Assembly (NCBI GenBank): GCA_963920635.1
Contig: OY987298.1
Coordinates: forward strand, 806,001-870,000
Source of the DNA: Pseudeuparius sepicola
Taxonomy: Eukaryota > Arthropoda > Insecta > Coleoptera > Anthribidae
Direction: 5' to 3'
Length of the DNA: 64,000 nt
The notes beneath the pieces are model-generated. The model did no database searches, had not been told where the DNA came from, and saw only the letters and a program-made list of their open reading frames with translations. Below, piece after piece: positions 1 to 12,698 of the stretch (position 1 is its first letter; every line of letters starts with the position of its first letter). A program made the position numbers and the translations under genes.

Positions 1-86
1 CGCACACTATAGAAGGACCGGTCGCATTCAAAAAAGCACAAAAAATACGCAGATCACGTCTTGAGCATATTATGCACTGTAAGTTG

Positions 87-968
87 TACAGGGTGATTCA
101 GTTTTAATCTGCAACACTTCAACCAAAAAATAACCGCACTTTCTTCTATAAACTATAAACTATATCATTTTAAAAAGTTACAGGGTGTTAAAGTTGCAAG
201 AAATATGTGGAATTTATTGAATATTTTACAAACTAGTTGAGATATTTAAGTCATAGTTGGTACTCGTTATAACGGCATGGGTTAGCATAAAACCTGTTAA
301 TATCAAACATCTTGAACAACCAGTGGCGTTCTTATGTAAATTTTTATTGTAAACAAAAACGTTCTCTTAGCATTTTTTCATATGTGTCCTGGTTTCATAG
401 CAAATTTGATTTTTTCGTAATATTTCGGGGTACTTCTGAAAAATTATCTAAAAAATTAGCTCCATAAGTAACACTTAAAGTAGAAATAATGTGTTTGCTA
501 CCTGAAATAAAGTAACTTTTTCCAATAAACTCACCTATTTAAGACTATACTTTTGAAGATACAGGGTCTAAAACATTTAAGGAAGATACAATTAATGTTA
601 CGCTCTGTATCTTGAAAAGTAAAACCTTGAATGGGTAAGTTTATTGGGAAAAGTTACTGTATTTAAAGTAAAAAAACACATTTTTTCTATGCTAATGACC
701 CATTTCTACGCCACTGGTTGTTCAAGATGGTTGATATTAACAGGTTTTATGCTAACCCATGCCGTTATAACGTGTACCAAATATGACTTAAATATCTCAA
801 CTAGTTTGTAAAATATTCAATAAATTCCACATATTTCTTGCAACTTTAACACCATGTAACTTTTTTAGAAGGCCTTAAAATGATATAGTTTATAGAAGAA
901 AGTGCGGTTATTTTTTGGTTTTCTATCACCTGTTGAAATGTTGCAGATTAAAACTGAATCACCCTGTA
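87..968. mobile_element. Foldback MITE with TA-flanked CAGGGTG termini
   Basis: Two long inverted arms (about 89-400 and 690-966) start and end with CAGGGTGATTCAG and its complement, each flanked by TA. The TA flank and the CAGGGTG terminus fit a non-autonomous Tc1/mariner-type element; this assignment is inference. No coding sequence is seen. A truncated relative of the right arm lies at 9294-9448. Confidence 0.7.
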
Positions 969-1530
969 TAGTTGGGATAAAAAAAGTGAAAATAAGTTTT
1001 TTTTATGACTGAATCACCCTGTATATAAAAATGTGCTTTTAATAGTTTATGAAAGATTTCTACTCTAGAATATTCTAAATCAACTTATCGGTGCTTCAAA
1101 GTGAACAACATAAACACAACCCCTATTATATGTATAAAATGCTTCACCCCGTCAACGAGAATTAGTCCGAAATTAATGAAACGCCAAACGAATATCGCGC
1201 CTAATCCCTATTAAAAGGCCAATCTGGCTGGGCACAATCACAATGATCGGGGTTCCTGGCTCCAACACAACACGGTCCTGAGTAATAGCGAAAGTGGCAA
1301 TTAAATGATCACACTCGCATAATATAAAAATAAAATATACCCCGCTGAATCTCGTTTGGGAAAGGATGGGGGAGCTGTATACAGGAATGGATTACTTATA
1401 GTCTATTTATTTTAAAGAGTTCAGATTTTTATCATATTCTTACCTTACTATTTTATTTTAGCTAGGTACACAAGATAAAAGTTACAGGGTGTTCGATAAC
1501 ATTTTGGGGAATAAAATAATAGTTATTTAT

Positions 1531-1646
1531 GTACCAAGGCACTGAAGTTCAACTTTTTATGACTCATGTGGAGTTTAGTTGCTGAGGCCTCTGGCCGAGG
1601 CAAATAAACCACATGAGTCATAAAAAGAACTTCAGTGCCGAGGTAC
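1531..1646. repeat. Hairpin-forming inverted repeat
   Basis: Near-perfect inverted arms of about 45 bp (GTACCAAGGCACTGAAGTTC and its complement) surround a short loop. No gene is associated. It may be a small MITE or a palindromic relic. Confidence 0.6.
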
Positions 1647-2255
1647 ATATTATATTTTTCTTGAAATCGGAAAAAAAAATGTTTTATTAGGCAAGAAAAT
1701 AATAATAAGGGATCACCCGTCCACGAACCGACTACGCGCGGCGTTGCTTGACTTTACCGATCGCTCTACCTAGGACAAGTATAATGATGTACGGCACCTT
1801 CTGACAGAAAAACCAAACTGCTGCTTCTTGTGCAGCCTACAGCCTAAATCTATTGATTTTCAAATTTACTAAAATATGTATACTGAAGAATTGCGCTTCT
1901 ATAGGAAACAATTTCGCAATGTGTACGAAAAGTTAAATGAGCCTTTATCGGCCGGGTTTTGAATATTTGGTCACTTTTGACGGGCGATTTCTCCGCGTCT
2001 GACGTTTGATGTTTACATCTCGCCAAGGCCTACTTATTGAAAAAATCGTACAATAATGGGCTACATTATTGTACGATTTCTGTGCTTTTAATGACGATTT
2101 TGGGACATTTTAATGCCGATTTCAAGAAAAATAATTTTTAGTACCGCATTTAAATAACAGTTATTATTGTCCCTCACAATTACATAAAAACGTAACCGGT
2201 TAGAATCATTTTTGTCACTTTATATTTTACTGTTTACGAGCATAGAAGTAAATGC

Positions 2256-2637
2256 TTTTTTATTATACTTCTTTGAAAACACCTTATTTTCATCTGTTTT
2301 AGCAATAATGAAAGATGGGGTTTTTCGGGCTAGCGCACGGAAACAGCGCATGGAAAAACTTTCCGTGCGCTGAATAAAAATACCGAATATATGGCTTTAA
2401 AATAAAAATATACAGCAAAGTAAACTAAATTTAAGAAACTCTATATGCACTCTGATATTTAACATAATATACCTATTTTGTATTTTAATTCGTAAGTGTT
2501 TCAATATTTAGATACATTTCTGTAATATTTTTGACGTTTTATTCACCTTATCTGACAATAACTAATTTACAACAAAGCACCTTTGAAATAATTTGAGAGT
2601 AACCATGGAAACGCATCATACATACCAAACACTATAA
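2256..2637. repeat. Dispersed repeat, incomplete copy
   Basis: About 380 bp match 14824-15201 closely in the same orientation. This copy lacks the right terminal repeat that the other copy has at 15270-15297. Both contain a short inner palindrome around GCGCACGGAAACAGCGCA. Confidence 0.75.
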
Positions 2638-2721
2638 TTTAGAACAGTGTGAAACACACAAACTTTAAGAAGTAGGTACGTGTTTGTATCCAACAGATTC
2701 GCGGTTGCTAAGCAACGAAGT

Positions 2722-2771
2722 GATAATTTGCACAAGTGCAATTACCGGTAATTGCACTAGTGCAAATTATC
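2722..2771. repeat. 50-bp near-perfect palindrome
   Basis: GATAATTTGCAC at the left pairs with its complement at the right, with one mismatched pair over the whole length and ACCGGT at the centre. No flanking gene explains it. Confidence 0.7.
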
Positions 2772-5102
2772 GCTAGCAGAGGCATAATATGATTGGTTGG
2801 ATTTTTATGGAAGGAGCTACCTTATTGGATGCAAGCAGTATGAGGGAAATAATCTACATAATTTTTCTCGAAAACTAAATTGTTTTTTAAGTGATGTTTT
2901 TCTGTTCCGCGACCACGGCCCACAGTCTCATTTCTCATTTCCTATACTGCAGAGCGCACGGTTCAGCTTATGTTGCGTAAGCTATATACATATTTGATCC
3001 AAAACTTGACATCGCCAAATTTTTTTAAGCAGAAACTTTAAAAGTTTATGTTACTTCCCTCCTATATGGTAATTTTAAAAAAAGGTGATCACGATCACTT
3101 TTATAACATTTAGTTCTCTAGTAAACTTTTGTAATTTTAGAATACCTACATGCCCCTTACCTACTTCACATCAGTTGCCTAAACCAAAGATATGTATATA
3201 TCTTTGCCTAAACGAATGAAAATTCAATATTTTGAAAATTAAGGAAGAATGGAAGATGCTATCAAATTTTTATGCAACGCAGAATGATATAAATATACCA
3301 GTGTTACAATAAGATTAATTAAGGAAAAAAATGTTTACTAAAGTATTATTATTATTATTATTATTATTATCAATGAAAATTTATTGATTTACCACTTTTA
3401 GTGATTTTTTGACCTTCAATGTACTACGTGATATCATATTTTGTACCTTTTCGAACAAAAATGTTAGTACCTAAATTAGGTTTCTTCTAAATCATCAGGA
3501 TTTTTTATTAGCTGAAATAATTAAGCAATGACCAGTGGGAAAAAGAGTATTTTTTTAGAACACCATGTATTATGTATTTAATTACGTTTTTAAACTCCAC
3601 GATAAATTTTAAATAATGTTATGAATGATGATTTATATCTGAATAATTGTTTTGGAAATATTGAAGTTTTTAATTAAGGTTTTAATTATTAGATAAAATA
3701 TGATAATATGAATGTGTTTATAGTCAAAGTTTTAATGTTTAATAAAATGTTTTAATGTTAAATGATATATCATGCTAAACAAAATATAAGCAGTGTTTAG
3801 GTAGGTTAGCTTAGGAAAAATGATAATCTTTATGGAAATATTTTTTTCAAGAAATATATTATTTCCGGAAATTTTACACTAATACTAGGTATAGTCCTCC
3901 TTACGGCAGAATGCGTGCGACGTAAGGGGGAAGAACTCGCAAATATTATAGAATTAGTCACAGTTCAGGGGTGAAGCTCAATTTTGTGTAACTCACTGAC
4001 TTAATTTTCATATAATTGTTATTTAATTTATTGTTAATATTATTCTCAACGGTGATGCCTTAGATTATGGAGGACGGCAAACCCTTATAACATTGGCAAT
4101 TATTTCTCGTGCTTGAGAATGCAACGTTCTTCCCTGTTTACTCGTTTTGCACACGTTAACTCCCGAACATACGAAACGCCACTGAGCTCACTGAGCCGGC
4201 GAAAAAAACTCGCCAGCGGCCTAAAAAATGAGGTCTGTATGGTAGCCCAAATACGCAGTTAACTTTACGTACTATAGAAACAGGCACAAAACGCGTTGGC
4301 TAACTGGTTTTGTCAGCCGACTCCTTCGCAGAAGTGCTGTGTTGCCGTATTTCAAAGGCGATGGTAGACGCGACGATGTTGAAAAAAATATAATAGGTGT
4401 TTTATCACACCGCGTTAAAAATAAATGATAAACAAAAATGGGTAAGTGGTCCCGTGATGCGAGCTTTATTTTTTCGGTATAACAGAGTTCAGAAATTCGG
4501 CTTCAATATGATAAAACTTGTATTCGCCAATAAATAACGACTACTCGTATAGGAAATCTCGCAACGCTGCCCGCATTCTTTAGAAACGTTTTCTTTCGTA
4601 CTTTTGACCATACACTAAGAATAAAATCTAACTTTATATCCTCGAAAATATCGATAGTGTTGATAGTGGAATTTCTGCGCGGGAGGCACCCCATACCAAC
4701 CCCCAGTCCGCCCCTGCGTCCGCAATTTCATCCGCCATTATAGAAGCGGATAAATAAATGGCATCGGAGCATAGAGAGCCGCCGCCGCCGGCCCAGGACT
4801 TTTTATTTGCTTTGTAGTTTTACTACTGCTGCCGGCCGCCCGTTCCATTCATATCTCCCATTCATGGCGGGACTTATTGTTTTTTGTTCCGTCTCTCTCG
4901 CCCCGTCGAGCCGTCTCAGTCGGACGCCGCAACTTTCGGTTTAAAACGCCGGCGGAAGTTGGGAACTTCCGGGAGTTTTGCCGTGTTTCTGTTTTTGCTG
5001 CGGGCGCAAGTTGCTTCGACTGTTGGAAGATACTTTCTTTAGAAGAATGAACAGCATGGGGATATTGCAAACGGTGAGAGATAGAACAACGGTTAAATGA
5101 AG
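2772..5102. other. No gene seen
   Basis: AT-rich sequence without a credible coding region. It contains an (ATT)n microsatellite at about 3347-3371. A GC-richer patch at 4690-5090 has scattered CpG but no recognisable exon. Confidence 0.5.
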
Positions 5103-5413
5103 CACGGGCGTAGCCAAGGGGGGGGTTTCGGGGGTTCAACCCCCCCCCCCCCGAAATAAGCAAAATATTACCTAATATTATACCGAAAAAATACGAGGAG
5201 TGAAGAGTTAAATTATTATTACGTTTGAATATATGTAGTAATAGTAGCGCCTAGCGCCATCTTTTGACGAGAGGCAGACGCAGTTGCAGGCCGAACTATT
5301 TTGTATTGTAGGGACACTTTGCGTTGTTTCTCGATTATTCGCCACGCCCCTCCGTCGAAATGAGCGGAACTTTGTGGAAGTTCGTGGAAGTTTCTGGACG
5401 GCTACTGGGCTGC

Positions 5414-5420
5414 TATATAA
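5414..5420 (+). promoter_or_regulatory. TATA box of the hAT element
   Basis: TATATAA lies in a GC-rich context about 195 bp upstream of the ATG at 5610, inside the hAT boundaries and on the strand of the transposase remnant. Confidence 0.5.
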
Positions 5421-5609
5421 GCGGCGCCGCGGCGCGTGACCGCGCTTACGGCAGTATTGTTCCATACGAACTCGAAGCGAATAAAAGTGAAAAGTGGTGA
5501 ACGAATAGTGAAGAGAATTAAGTGTACCGTGTAAGTGAGTAATTTTAGTGCCCTGTTATTCGATGACCTTGTTAAGGATAGATACGTGAATCATTATTAC
5601 TGTCGAAAA

Positions 5610-6081
5610 ATGGAGGGGAAAAAAAGGAAGGGTGATAAACTTAAAGGTATGGACTACTGGAAAAAGTGGTGTAGTCAAGGTCAAGGGGTTTCTAATAAAG
5701 AAACAAATTTGGATTTAGCTATCAAAGCTTCAGCTACCTTGCATGCTGATAAGAAGACTGCCTACCCCGAAATCTAGTTTGGAATGCCTAGATATGTGCG
5801 ATAAAAACCTTTATCCTAATATTTGCACATTACTACAAATCTTGGCTACCATTCCTGTATCCACTGCTACCCCAGAAATGTCTTTCTCGAGCCTAAGGAG
5901 ACTGAAAAACTATTTACGAAACACTACAAGTGAAAACAGACTTAATGGTTTGGCTCTAATGAACATTCACTTAAAGAAAAAGCCGAAGATTTCTTCTTTA
6001 ATGGTTTTAGATTTAGCGCAGAGGAACGAAATTAATTTATCCATTTCATTTAAAGTTAAGAACTTTATAAATATGTCGTAG
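5610..6081 (+). pseudogene. hAT transposase remnant (ZMYM1-like C-terminal dimerisation region)
   Basis: Two overlapping frames are seen. The first starts at ATG 5610 and reads a basic stretch, then MDYWKKWCSQGQ, and stops at 5777. The second, open to 6081, carries the hAT C-terminal dimerisation signature: LLQILATIPVSTATPEMSFS followed by LRRLKNYLRNTTSENRLNGL. In the family this region mediates transposase dimerisation. The catalytic RNase H-like core is absent and the two pieces are in different frames, so the copy cannot make transposase. The element depends on a full-length relative or is dead. Confidence 0.8.
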
Positions 6082-6219
6082 TTTTTCGGATGAATATATA
6101 GATATTAAATTTCATGTAAGTATATTTTTGTTGTTTTATTTACTTCTCAAACTAAACCCCCCCCCAAAACTAAATCCTGGCTACGCCCGTGAAATGAAGA
6201 AAAAGTTGCGCAATTTTAA

Positions 6220-8225
6220 GTTCAATAAAATGGTACAAACAGATTTCTAATATCTTTTTTCGTTTTTGAGTTATTTTGAAAAACGTGGAATTTTGCGTTT
6301 TCGATTTTATTTTTTCTGAAGTGGTTATCAGATAGGAAAAAAAGAAAAACACTTTCTTGTGACCTTTTTTAATGGGCTTTGAGATATCGTTTTCAGATTT
6401 GTTCTACAACATTTCGTTTTTGAGAAAACACCTTTTTTCAGATTTTGAAAGCACTTTTCATTGCAAATACCATATGACCCGAAATATTTTTAAAATGTTT
6501 TGAGACAATTATTCTGCAAATTCCTTTTTTTTTTCATTCATTTTTTTCTACTGCGGCTCTGTATTTAATAATAAGAAGTCTAAATATTTATCAGTATTGT
6601 CAACAATTTAACTTACAGTTTATTTTTACTTCGAAAACTTAATATTTTTAAAAATGGCCCTGTCTGGTTAGTGCTTTCCTCTGTTGTTGTACAGCAAACA
6701 GTGTCTCATTGTGTTTTGGAGTAAATTCTTCGCTTTTTCTAATTGTGAGAAGAAAGCTTTAAGCCAATGAAACCGATAACTTTTGCCATTTATTAATTGC
6801 AACAATACATTCGTTCGGCCTCTACACTATTTCTGTGACACAAGATATAACATGTTAACATGTTAAATTTGTCTTCATTTAAAAAAGCACCCTCCATTTC
6901 TAATATTCCAAATTATTAACTAAATGATACAGTGGGAGTTATGACAAATAACAAGGGGTTGGTTTCGTTGTTTCAAAGCCTTCTAGGGTGTAGGAATTTT
7001 ATTTATTTTTTCTGAAGTTGTTATCAGATAGGAAAAAAAGAAAAACACTTTCGTGTGACACTTTTTAACGGGCTTTAAGATGGCGTTTTTAGATCGTTTT
7101 TGAGAAACCATCTTTAGCTTTATTTTTTTTAATACGGATCTGGATTTTTTGCAGATTTTGAAAGCACTTTTCATTGCAAATACCAAGATGTATGGCACAA
7201 AATATTTTTAAAATATTTTGAGACAATTATACTGAAAATTCCTTTTTTCCATTAATTTTTTTCTATTGTGGCCCTGTATTTAATAACAAGAAGTCTAAAT
7301 ATTAACGGGTATTGTCAACAGTTTAACTTACAACTTATATCTCAATCGGAGAACCAAAAAAGGACGGCAAAGACTAATAATAAATAAAAATCCTCCACCT
7401 AGAAAACAACGAAACCAACCCCTTGTCACATAACTCCCACTGATGTATCATTTAGTTAATAATTTGAATTATTAGAAATGGAGGGTGCTTTTTCAAATGA
7501 AGAAAAATTTAACATGTTAACATGTTATGTCTTGTGTCACAGAAATAGAAATAGTGTAGAGGCCGAACGAATGTATTGTTGCAATTAAGGAATGGCAGAA
7601 GTTATTGGTTTCATTGTCTTCACAGACCTATATAGCTTGGCTATATAGGTCTGAGCTTTCTTCTCACAATTAGAAAAAGCGAAAAATATACTCCAAAACA
7701 CAATGCGACATTTTCTGTCAACAAGGCAGGAAAGCACTAACCAGACAGGGCCGTATTTAAAAATATTAACTTTTCGAAGCAAAAATTAACTGTAAGATAA
7801 ATAATTGTTGACAATACTGATTCATATTTAGACTTCTTATTGTTAAATACAGGGCCGCAATAGAAAAAAATGAATGGAAAAAAAGGAATTTTCAGTATAA
7901 TTGTCTGAAAACATTTTAAAAATATTTCGTGTGATACATCACGATATTTGCAATAAAAAGTGCTTTCAAAATCTGCAAAAAATCCAGGTCCGTATAAAGT
8001 TGAAGATGGTTTCTCAAAAACGAAATGTTGTAGAACAAATCTAAAAACGCCATCTTAAAGCTCATTAAAAAGGGTCACAAGAAAGTGTTTTCATTTTTTT
8101 CCTATCTGTGATAACAACTTCAGAAAAAAATAAAATCGAAAACGCAAAATTTTACTTTTTTCAAAATAACTCAAAAAACAAAAACAGATACCTATTATAA
8201 ATCTGTTTGTAAATTTTGAAAAATT
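6220..8225. mobile_element. Large foldback element with internal rearranged copy
   Basis: The left arm (about 6220-6975) is the inverted match of the right arm (about 7398-8225). For example, the GGGGTTGGTTTCGTTGTTT stretch near 6955 is complemented near 7405. The middle (about 7000-7350) is a further direct copy of part of the left arm (about 6303-6660). No transposase is visible and the termini are not sharply defined. Confidence 0.6.
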
Positions 8226-8538
8226 GATGGCAACAAAATGAACTTTCTAGTGTCTTTAAAAAGGTATACGAGAGAGTGTAAGAAAACTGTAAGCAAACAA
8301 TTTTACAGATGATTTTTTGGTAATGTTTGAAAACACATTTAATAATAAAGAACCCTCTTGAAGAAATTTGATTTTTACTAACCTAAAAATTTAAGTACTC
8401 ATTTTCTGATGTAGCTTTCATAGCGAATAAAAAATGTCCTCTTAACATTTTCCTTTAAAAATATTTGCTTGTAAGAAGGTATGGTTCAAAGTTGAACGTT
8501 TTCTTTTTTCTTGTGTACCAAATTTGGCTGAAAGTATG

Positions 8539-9275
8539 TACAGGGTGGGCCAAATTGGACTCTTAAAGGGAAACTCCTATTTTTAGCGGAGATAGACGTA
8601 AACTGATATGGGAGTCTGAGGCTTAGTTTTTCTGATAAACTTAATGACAGAAACCGCAGATCGATATCTGTCATCGTTCTTGAGTTACAGGGCGTTTTTA
8701 GAAAATGTGCGTTTTCGAAAAGTGACTGTAACTTTTTTCAAGTTGAAAATTTTGTGTTTCTGTAAAAACATTTCTAAAGCACTATTTTACGTAAAATCCA
8801 ATGCTGCTACTACAATTTTTTCAAGTCAATGGTTTAAGAGTTTAAAGTTTAATGTTCAACTACGTAAGTAGGTACCTAAATCATTAAAAGTGTTATATAT
8901 TTTTGGAATGGTGATTTTTCGCTCTATTAAAAAATATATACAGGGTGTTCCATTTAAAAATATGTTTTTACCAGTAACTCTTAAACCATTGAAAAAAGTA
9001 GTAGCAGCATTGGATTCTACGTAAAAAAGTGCTTTAGAAACGTTTTTACAGAAACACAAAATTTTCAACCTGAAAAAAGTTACGGCCACTTTTCGAAAAA
9101 GCACATTTTCTAAAAACGCTCTGTACTTAACTAAAGAATGATAGATATCGATTTGCGGTTTTCGCCATTCAATTTATCATAAAAAATGAGCCTCCGGCAC
9201 CGGTATCAGTTTTCGTCTATCTACGTTAAAAATAGGAGTTTCCCTTTAAAAGTGTCCAATTTAGCTCACCCTGTA
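8539..9275. mobile_element. Foldback MITE, TACAGGGTG termini
   Basis: Inverted arms of about 330 bp begin TACAGGGTGGGCC and end with a similar complement. The inner arms both contain the GTTTTTAGAAAATGTG block. It is non-coding and has the same terminal signature as 87-968, 17266-17926 and 48562-50409. Confidence 0.68.
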
Positions 9276-9293
9276 CTTACCTTATGAAGTCCT

Positions 9294-9448
9294 ACTTCTA
9301 CGCCACTGGTTGTTCAAGGTGTTTGATATTAACTGATTTTGTGATAACCCATTACAACGTGTACCTACCTACCAAAAAAAATATCTCAACTAGTTTGGTA
9401 AATATTCAATAAAGTAACTCCCTGTAACTTTTTTAAGGCCACCCTGTA
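9294..9448. mobile_element. Truncated copy of the 87-968 MITE
   Basis: Starts CGCCACTGGTTGTTCAAG and runs colinear, with gaps, with the right arm of the element at 87-968, ending in CACCCTGTA. The left arm is missing. Confidence 0.65.
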
Positions 9449-9631
9449 TAACAGGGAAATATACTTACCTTACTATTATTTTGAGTCTAAATCACATACG
9501 TATTATAACGTGTTGATGATTTTTTCACTTGTAAAATTCAACTATAAATATGACAAATATAAATGTGACATTTCACAAAGAGGTAGGTAGGGGATAAATA
9601 AAAACCATCAAATATGGATTGCAAGAAAACT

Positions 9632-9637
9632 TTATTA
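9632..9637 (-). terminator. Polyadenylation signal for the dan-type gene
   Basis: AATAAA on the minus strand (TTTATT on the plus strand) lies about 600 nt downstream of the stop codon at 10235, a plausible 3' UTR length. No nearer canonical signal was noticed. Confidence 0.4.
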
Positions 9638-10234
9638 TTGAATTTCGTACAAAAATATCCGATAGACCATCAGTGTCAAAAAAAACGCCTCGCGGCCGCA
9701 AAACAAAGGTGTCCAATACAAACTCAAAAAAAAACTTAAGTACCCTATAAATACTAAAATAACGGACAGAAATTGTCTTTGTCCGTTTCGCTATGAGATC
9801 AAAAACATCGGAATATATTGCAAACTATTTTTTAACATTACACTTTGGCGAAAAACTTAAATGCTAGCTATCGCTATAGGCGTGACTTCAGATTTCACCT
9901 ACACGTACAGTGTTTGAGCCTCTTAAAACTAATTTTGGCACGACATATGCGAAAATCTCATTTAACAGTATTATTTGTGACTACAATACGAAAGGTTTTT
10001 TTCGAAAAAAATTAAATAATACAAATTCTAAACACAGGAAAAAACATTTTTGTTTAAAACCATCGAAAAAACCCAACGTACGCCCTATTTACATGACTAA
10101 AATACTATGTCAAGGTAACATTTTCAGGAACCCAATGAGGAACGACCCCATTTAAAAATCTCTTATGTACACTTTAAATAAATAGAAAAAATCCCCTAGA
10201 AAAATCACAGAAGTCTCTTTAAACGTCCCACACC

Positions 10235-11581
10235 TCACTTTCTTTTTACTTTGGTTTTGCTATGCACGTCGCTGGTCTTCCTGTCGGTTTTCAGATTCTT
10301 TATCAGCGATTGCAACGTCAGAATCTGCACCGCCGTCACCGACGGGTCTCCGCATGTTTCCAACCACCTCAAAAACTTCTGACCGTGTTCCAACGCTTCG
10401 TGCTGGCTCAAAACCTCCCCCTCCTGCCTCTTTATGGTGTTGTTGTTCAACAGTATGTTGTCCAGCACGGATCTGCCTTTCGCCGCCTTCGGTTTCGACG
10501 TTTCCTCCACGTTCTCGCTGACCTCTTCTTTGACGGCCGCTGGCGGCGTCGCTACTGCACTAACAGCTTCGAGTTTGGTCAATTGCTGGTACAAGATCGG
10601 CTTCTCCGGGGTCGCGCGGTGGTTGCTATGCGTGCTACTACTTACTGGCGTATTTTGCGTCGTTGTGGTAGGTAGACTTATGCTCGAAACAACCGGAGCG
10701 GCAACGGACGTCGACGAAGTGATAGAATTCGTGAACGTGCTGTTTGTGGACGTCGCCAGCGGCAGGTTGGCGAACATCTTCTTGTAGTAGTTGGCCCACC
10801 AGCGCTGTTGTTCGGCGACCGTGGCGGTCGTCGTGGTGTTGTTGCTAGTCATCGTCGTGTTGGTGGTTGAAGCCGCGCTCAGTCGTTGCTGCTGTTGCAG
10901 CCAGTACGCCGCCAGGTCGTACCCCAACAGCTGGTCTGCCGCGCTGGTGCTGCTGGCGTTGTTTGCCGCTTTGTCGACGGTCGTCAGCAAACCCTTGGCG
11001 ACATCCGAAGATGTCGTCGTCTTGGTGTTGTTACCTTTCTGTTGCAGCTTCTGCTGCAGGAACAAGGTTTGCTGGTACATGTTGTTCCACTGCAGGAAGA
11101 GGCCTACCAGTTCCGAGGGCGACTTGTTGTTGAAGTTGCCGGAAGCGACCGAACCAGCGGTGGAGGCAAAGACCTCCGGCCGGTTCAGGCCCATCTCAGC
11201 GCTGAGCTTCGCGAGCTTCGAACGGCTCGAATCGTGTTCCGTTGTCGTCGGTGGCGACTTCTTGAGCACGTCGACGTCGTTCGGAGGCGGCTTCAGCGAG
11301 AGGTTGTACGGTTGGACGTCGTCCGCGCGCGGCCGCTTCACTATCGGGCTGTCGCCGCTGGATTCGTCGCTGTCGGGGCTCGACTGGCGGCTGAGGTACG
11401 AGATCTTCTCCTCGTTCTTGCACCAGCCGCGTAGCGTGCTCTCGGGCACGCCGATGTCGCGGGCCACCGAAGCTTTGCTCTCCCCGTCGTGGACGCGACG
11501 GATCGCGGTGAGTTTTTCGTGGGCGGTGAGAGATCGCAGGGGGCGCTTGCCGGCCTTGGCGGACACCGCTACCGAAGCCAT
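10235..11581 (-). CDS. dan: Distal antenna-type Pipsqueak HTH transcription factor
   Basis: A single-exon 448-residue protein. Near the N-terminus (about residues 17-65) is a Pipsqueak-type helix-turn-helix: LTAHEKLTAIRRVHDGES followed by ASVARDIGVPESTLRGWC. In the family this binds DNA. The rest is low-complexity Ser, Thr, Asn and Gln, with a YNLSLKPPP motif near residue 90 and a conserved-looking C-terminal segment, LRWLETCGDPSVTAVQILTL. Dan and Danr are nuclear regulators of antenna and eye development in flies. The chosen start is the ATG giving MASVAVSAKAGKRP, because the upstream in-frame extension begins at a GTG. Codon use is GC-rich, unlike the surrounding AT-rich repeats. It could equally be danr or a single ancestral dan/danr gene; only a tree would tell. 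Confidence 0.88.
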   Translation of the reverse strand: MASVAVSAKAGKRPLRSLTAHEKLTAIRRVHDGESKASVARDIGVPESTLRGWCKNEEKISYLSRQSSPDSDESSGDSPIVKRPRADDVQPYNLSLKPPPNDVDVLKKSPPTTTEHDSSRSKLAKLSAEMGLNRPEVFASTAGSVASGNFNNKSPSELVGLFLQWNNMYQQTLFLQQKLQQKGNNTKTTTSSDVAKGLLTTVDKAANNASSTSAADQLLGYDLAAYWLQQQQRLSAASTTNTTMTSNNTTTTATVAEQQRWWANYYKKMFANLPLATSTNSTFTNSITSSTSVAAPVVSSISLPTTTTQNTPVSSSTHSNHRATPEKPILYQQLTKLEAVSAVATPPAAVKEEVSENVEETSKPKAAKGRSVLDNILLNNNTIKRQEGEVLSQHEALEHGQKFLRWLETCGDPSVTAVQILTLQSLIKNLKTDRKTSDVHSKTKVKRK

Positions 11582-12097
11582 CGCGCGTGAGGCTCGGGCT
11601 CGACTGAAGAGCGGCGCGGACGCGGCGGAGCGCCCGCTGGGGAAGTAGGGGCAGAGGAGGGCGGGGGGGAGGGGACCCACGTGGTGGGCCGAACAGCTGA
11701 TCGCACGTAGCGAGCGCGGACGTCACGGTTTATTACGGTGTGGGGGTGAGGGAAAGCGGGGGGGGGGGGGGGAGTACCGGGGTACGGTTCTCGATGACGG
11801 ATTGTTTCGTCGTTGCCGATTTGTTTCGCGTTTGGATTTGGCGGGAGATAAAGTGCGGAATGAATCACGATACGGCATTGGCATTGGGAGAGATTTAATG
11901 GGTTAGAGATCAGGGTTGAATGCCGCGAACGAGAAAAAAGTTCCGGTCGAGTTTCTGTTTTGTTCGGGTTTGTTTTTTGGAACACCAGGAAAGTGAAACA
12001 GAACTCTGACGAATGCGAAACTCTGTTTCCAGGCAAAATATTGTCGGAGTTTCGTGGTAATTATCGAACGTACTGTATGCACCGCCCGATTTTCTTG
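11582..12097 (-). other. Likely 5' flank and UTR of the dan-type gene
   Basis: GC-rich sequence with a G run at about 11758-11771, lying directly upstream of the minus-strand ATG at 11581. No TATA box was identified. CpG density falls toward 12000. Confidence 0.35.
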
Positions 12098-12490
12098 CAC
12101 AACTTTCCGTTCTCTGGAAAATCTACGAAAACTGCTAGAAACGGTCGCAAATTCGGCCTTTTTATTTTTTTTCTCCGCCCATGGGAATCCTGGAAAAATT
12201 TTGACACCTTTTCCATTAATGACGTCCCTTATTCCACGTGTCATATAAAAAATTGAGGTGGCACAACTTTCTGTTCTCTGGAAAATCTACGAAAACTGCT
12301 AGAAAAACGGTCGCAAATTCGGCCTTTTTATTTTTTTCTCCGCCCATTGGAATCCTGGGAAAAATGTGGCCCTTTTGCTATTAGTGACATCCCTTTCTAC
12401 GTGTCATATAAAAAAATTGAGATGGCACAATCTTCGGTTCTCTGGAAAATCTACGAAATCTGCTAGAAACGGTCGCAAATTCGGTTTTTT
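12098..12490. repeat. Tandem repeat, 164-bp unit, about 2.4 copies
   Basis: CACAACTTTC starts recur at 12098, 12262 and (as CACAATCTTC) 12426. Each is followed by TTCTCTGGAAAATCTACGAA. The third copy is cut off after about 65 bp. No coding signal. Confidence 0.8.
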
Positions 12491-12698
12491 AACCGTTTTG
12501 CGGAATCTTCCAAAGTTTTGGATTTGTGTAAGGCTGTAACGTTTAGTTTTCCCGAATATCTTTGTAAAAGTTTATAAAATGAACAATAGTCAACCTCGAA
12601 CGACCAGTGGCGAAAATGAACAATTTTCGACGCGCTCTCCAGAAACGTTGCTAGCAACGTTGCTAAATTCACACCGGTGAATTTTTTCTAATCACCAA

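Larger units (their letters stand above)
5103..6191 (+). mobile_element. Short hAT element with 8-bp target duplication
   Basis: The termini are inverted (CACGGGCGTAGCCA at the left, its complement at the right). They are flanked by the identical octamer AAATGAAG at 5095-5102 and 6192-6199, the target-duplication length of hAT transposons. The element is only 1,089 bp. It keeps a promoter with a TATA box and the C-terminal dimerisation part of a transposase, so it is an internally deleted derivative. Long C and G runs lie just inside both ends. Confidence 0.88.

Noticed and set aside
10262..11648. Long plus-strand frames opposite the dan-type gene
   Set aside because: They are GC-rich antisense shadows with low-complexity Val/Leu/Cys content and no domain.
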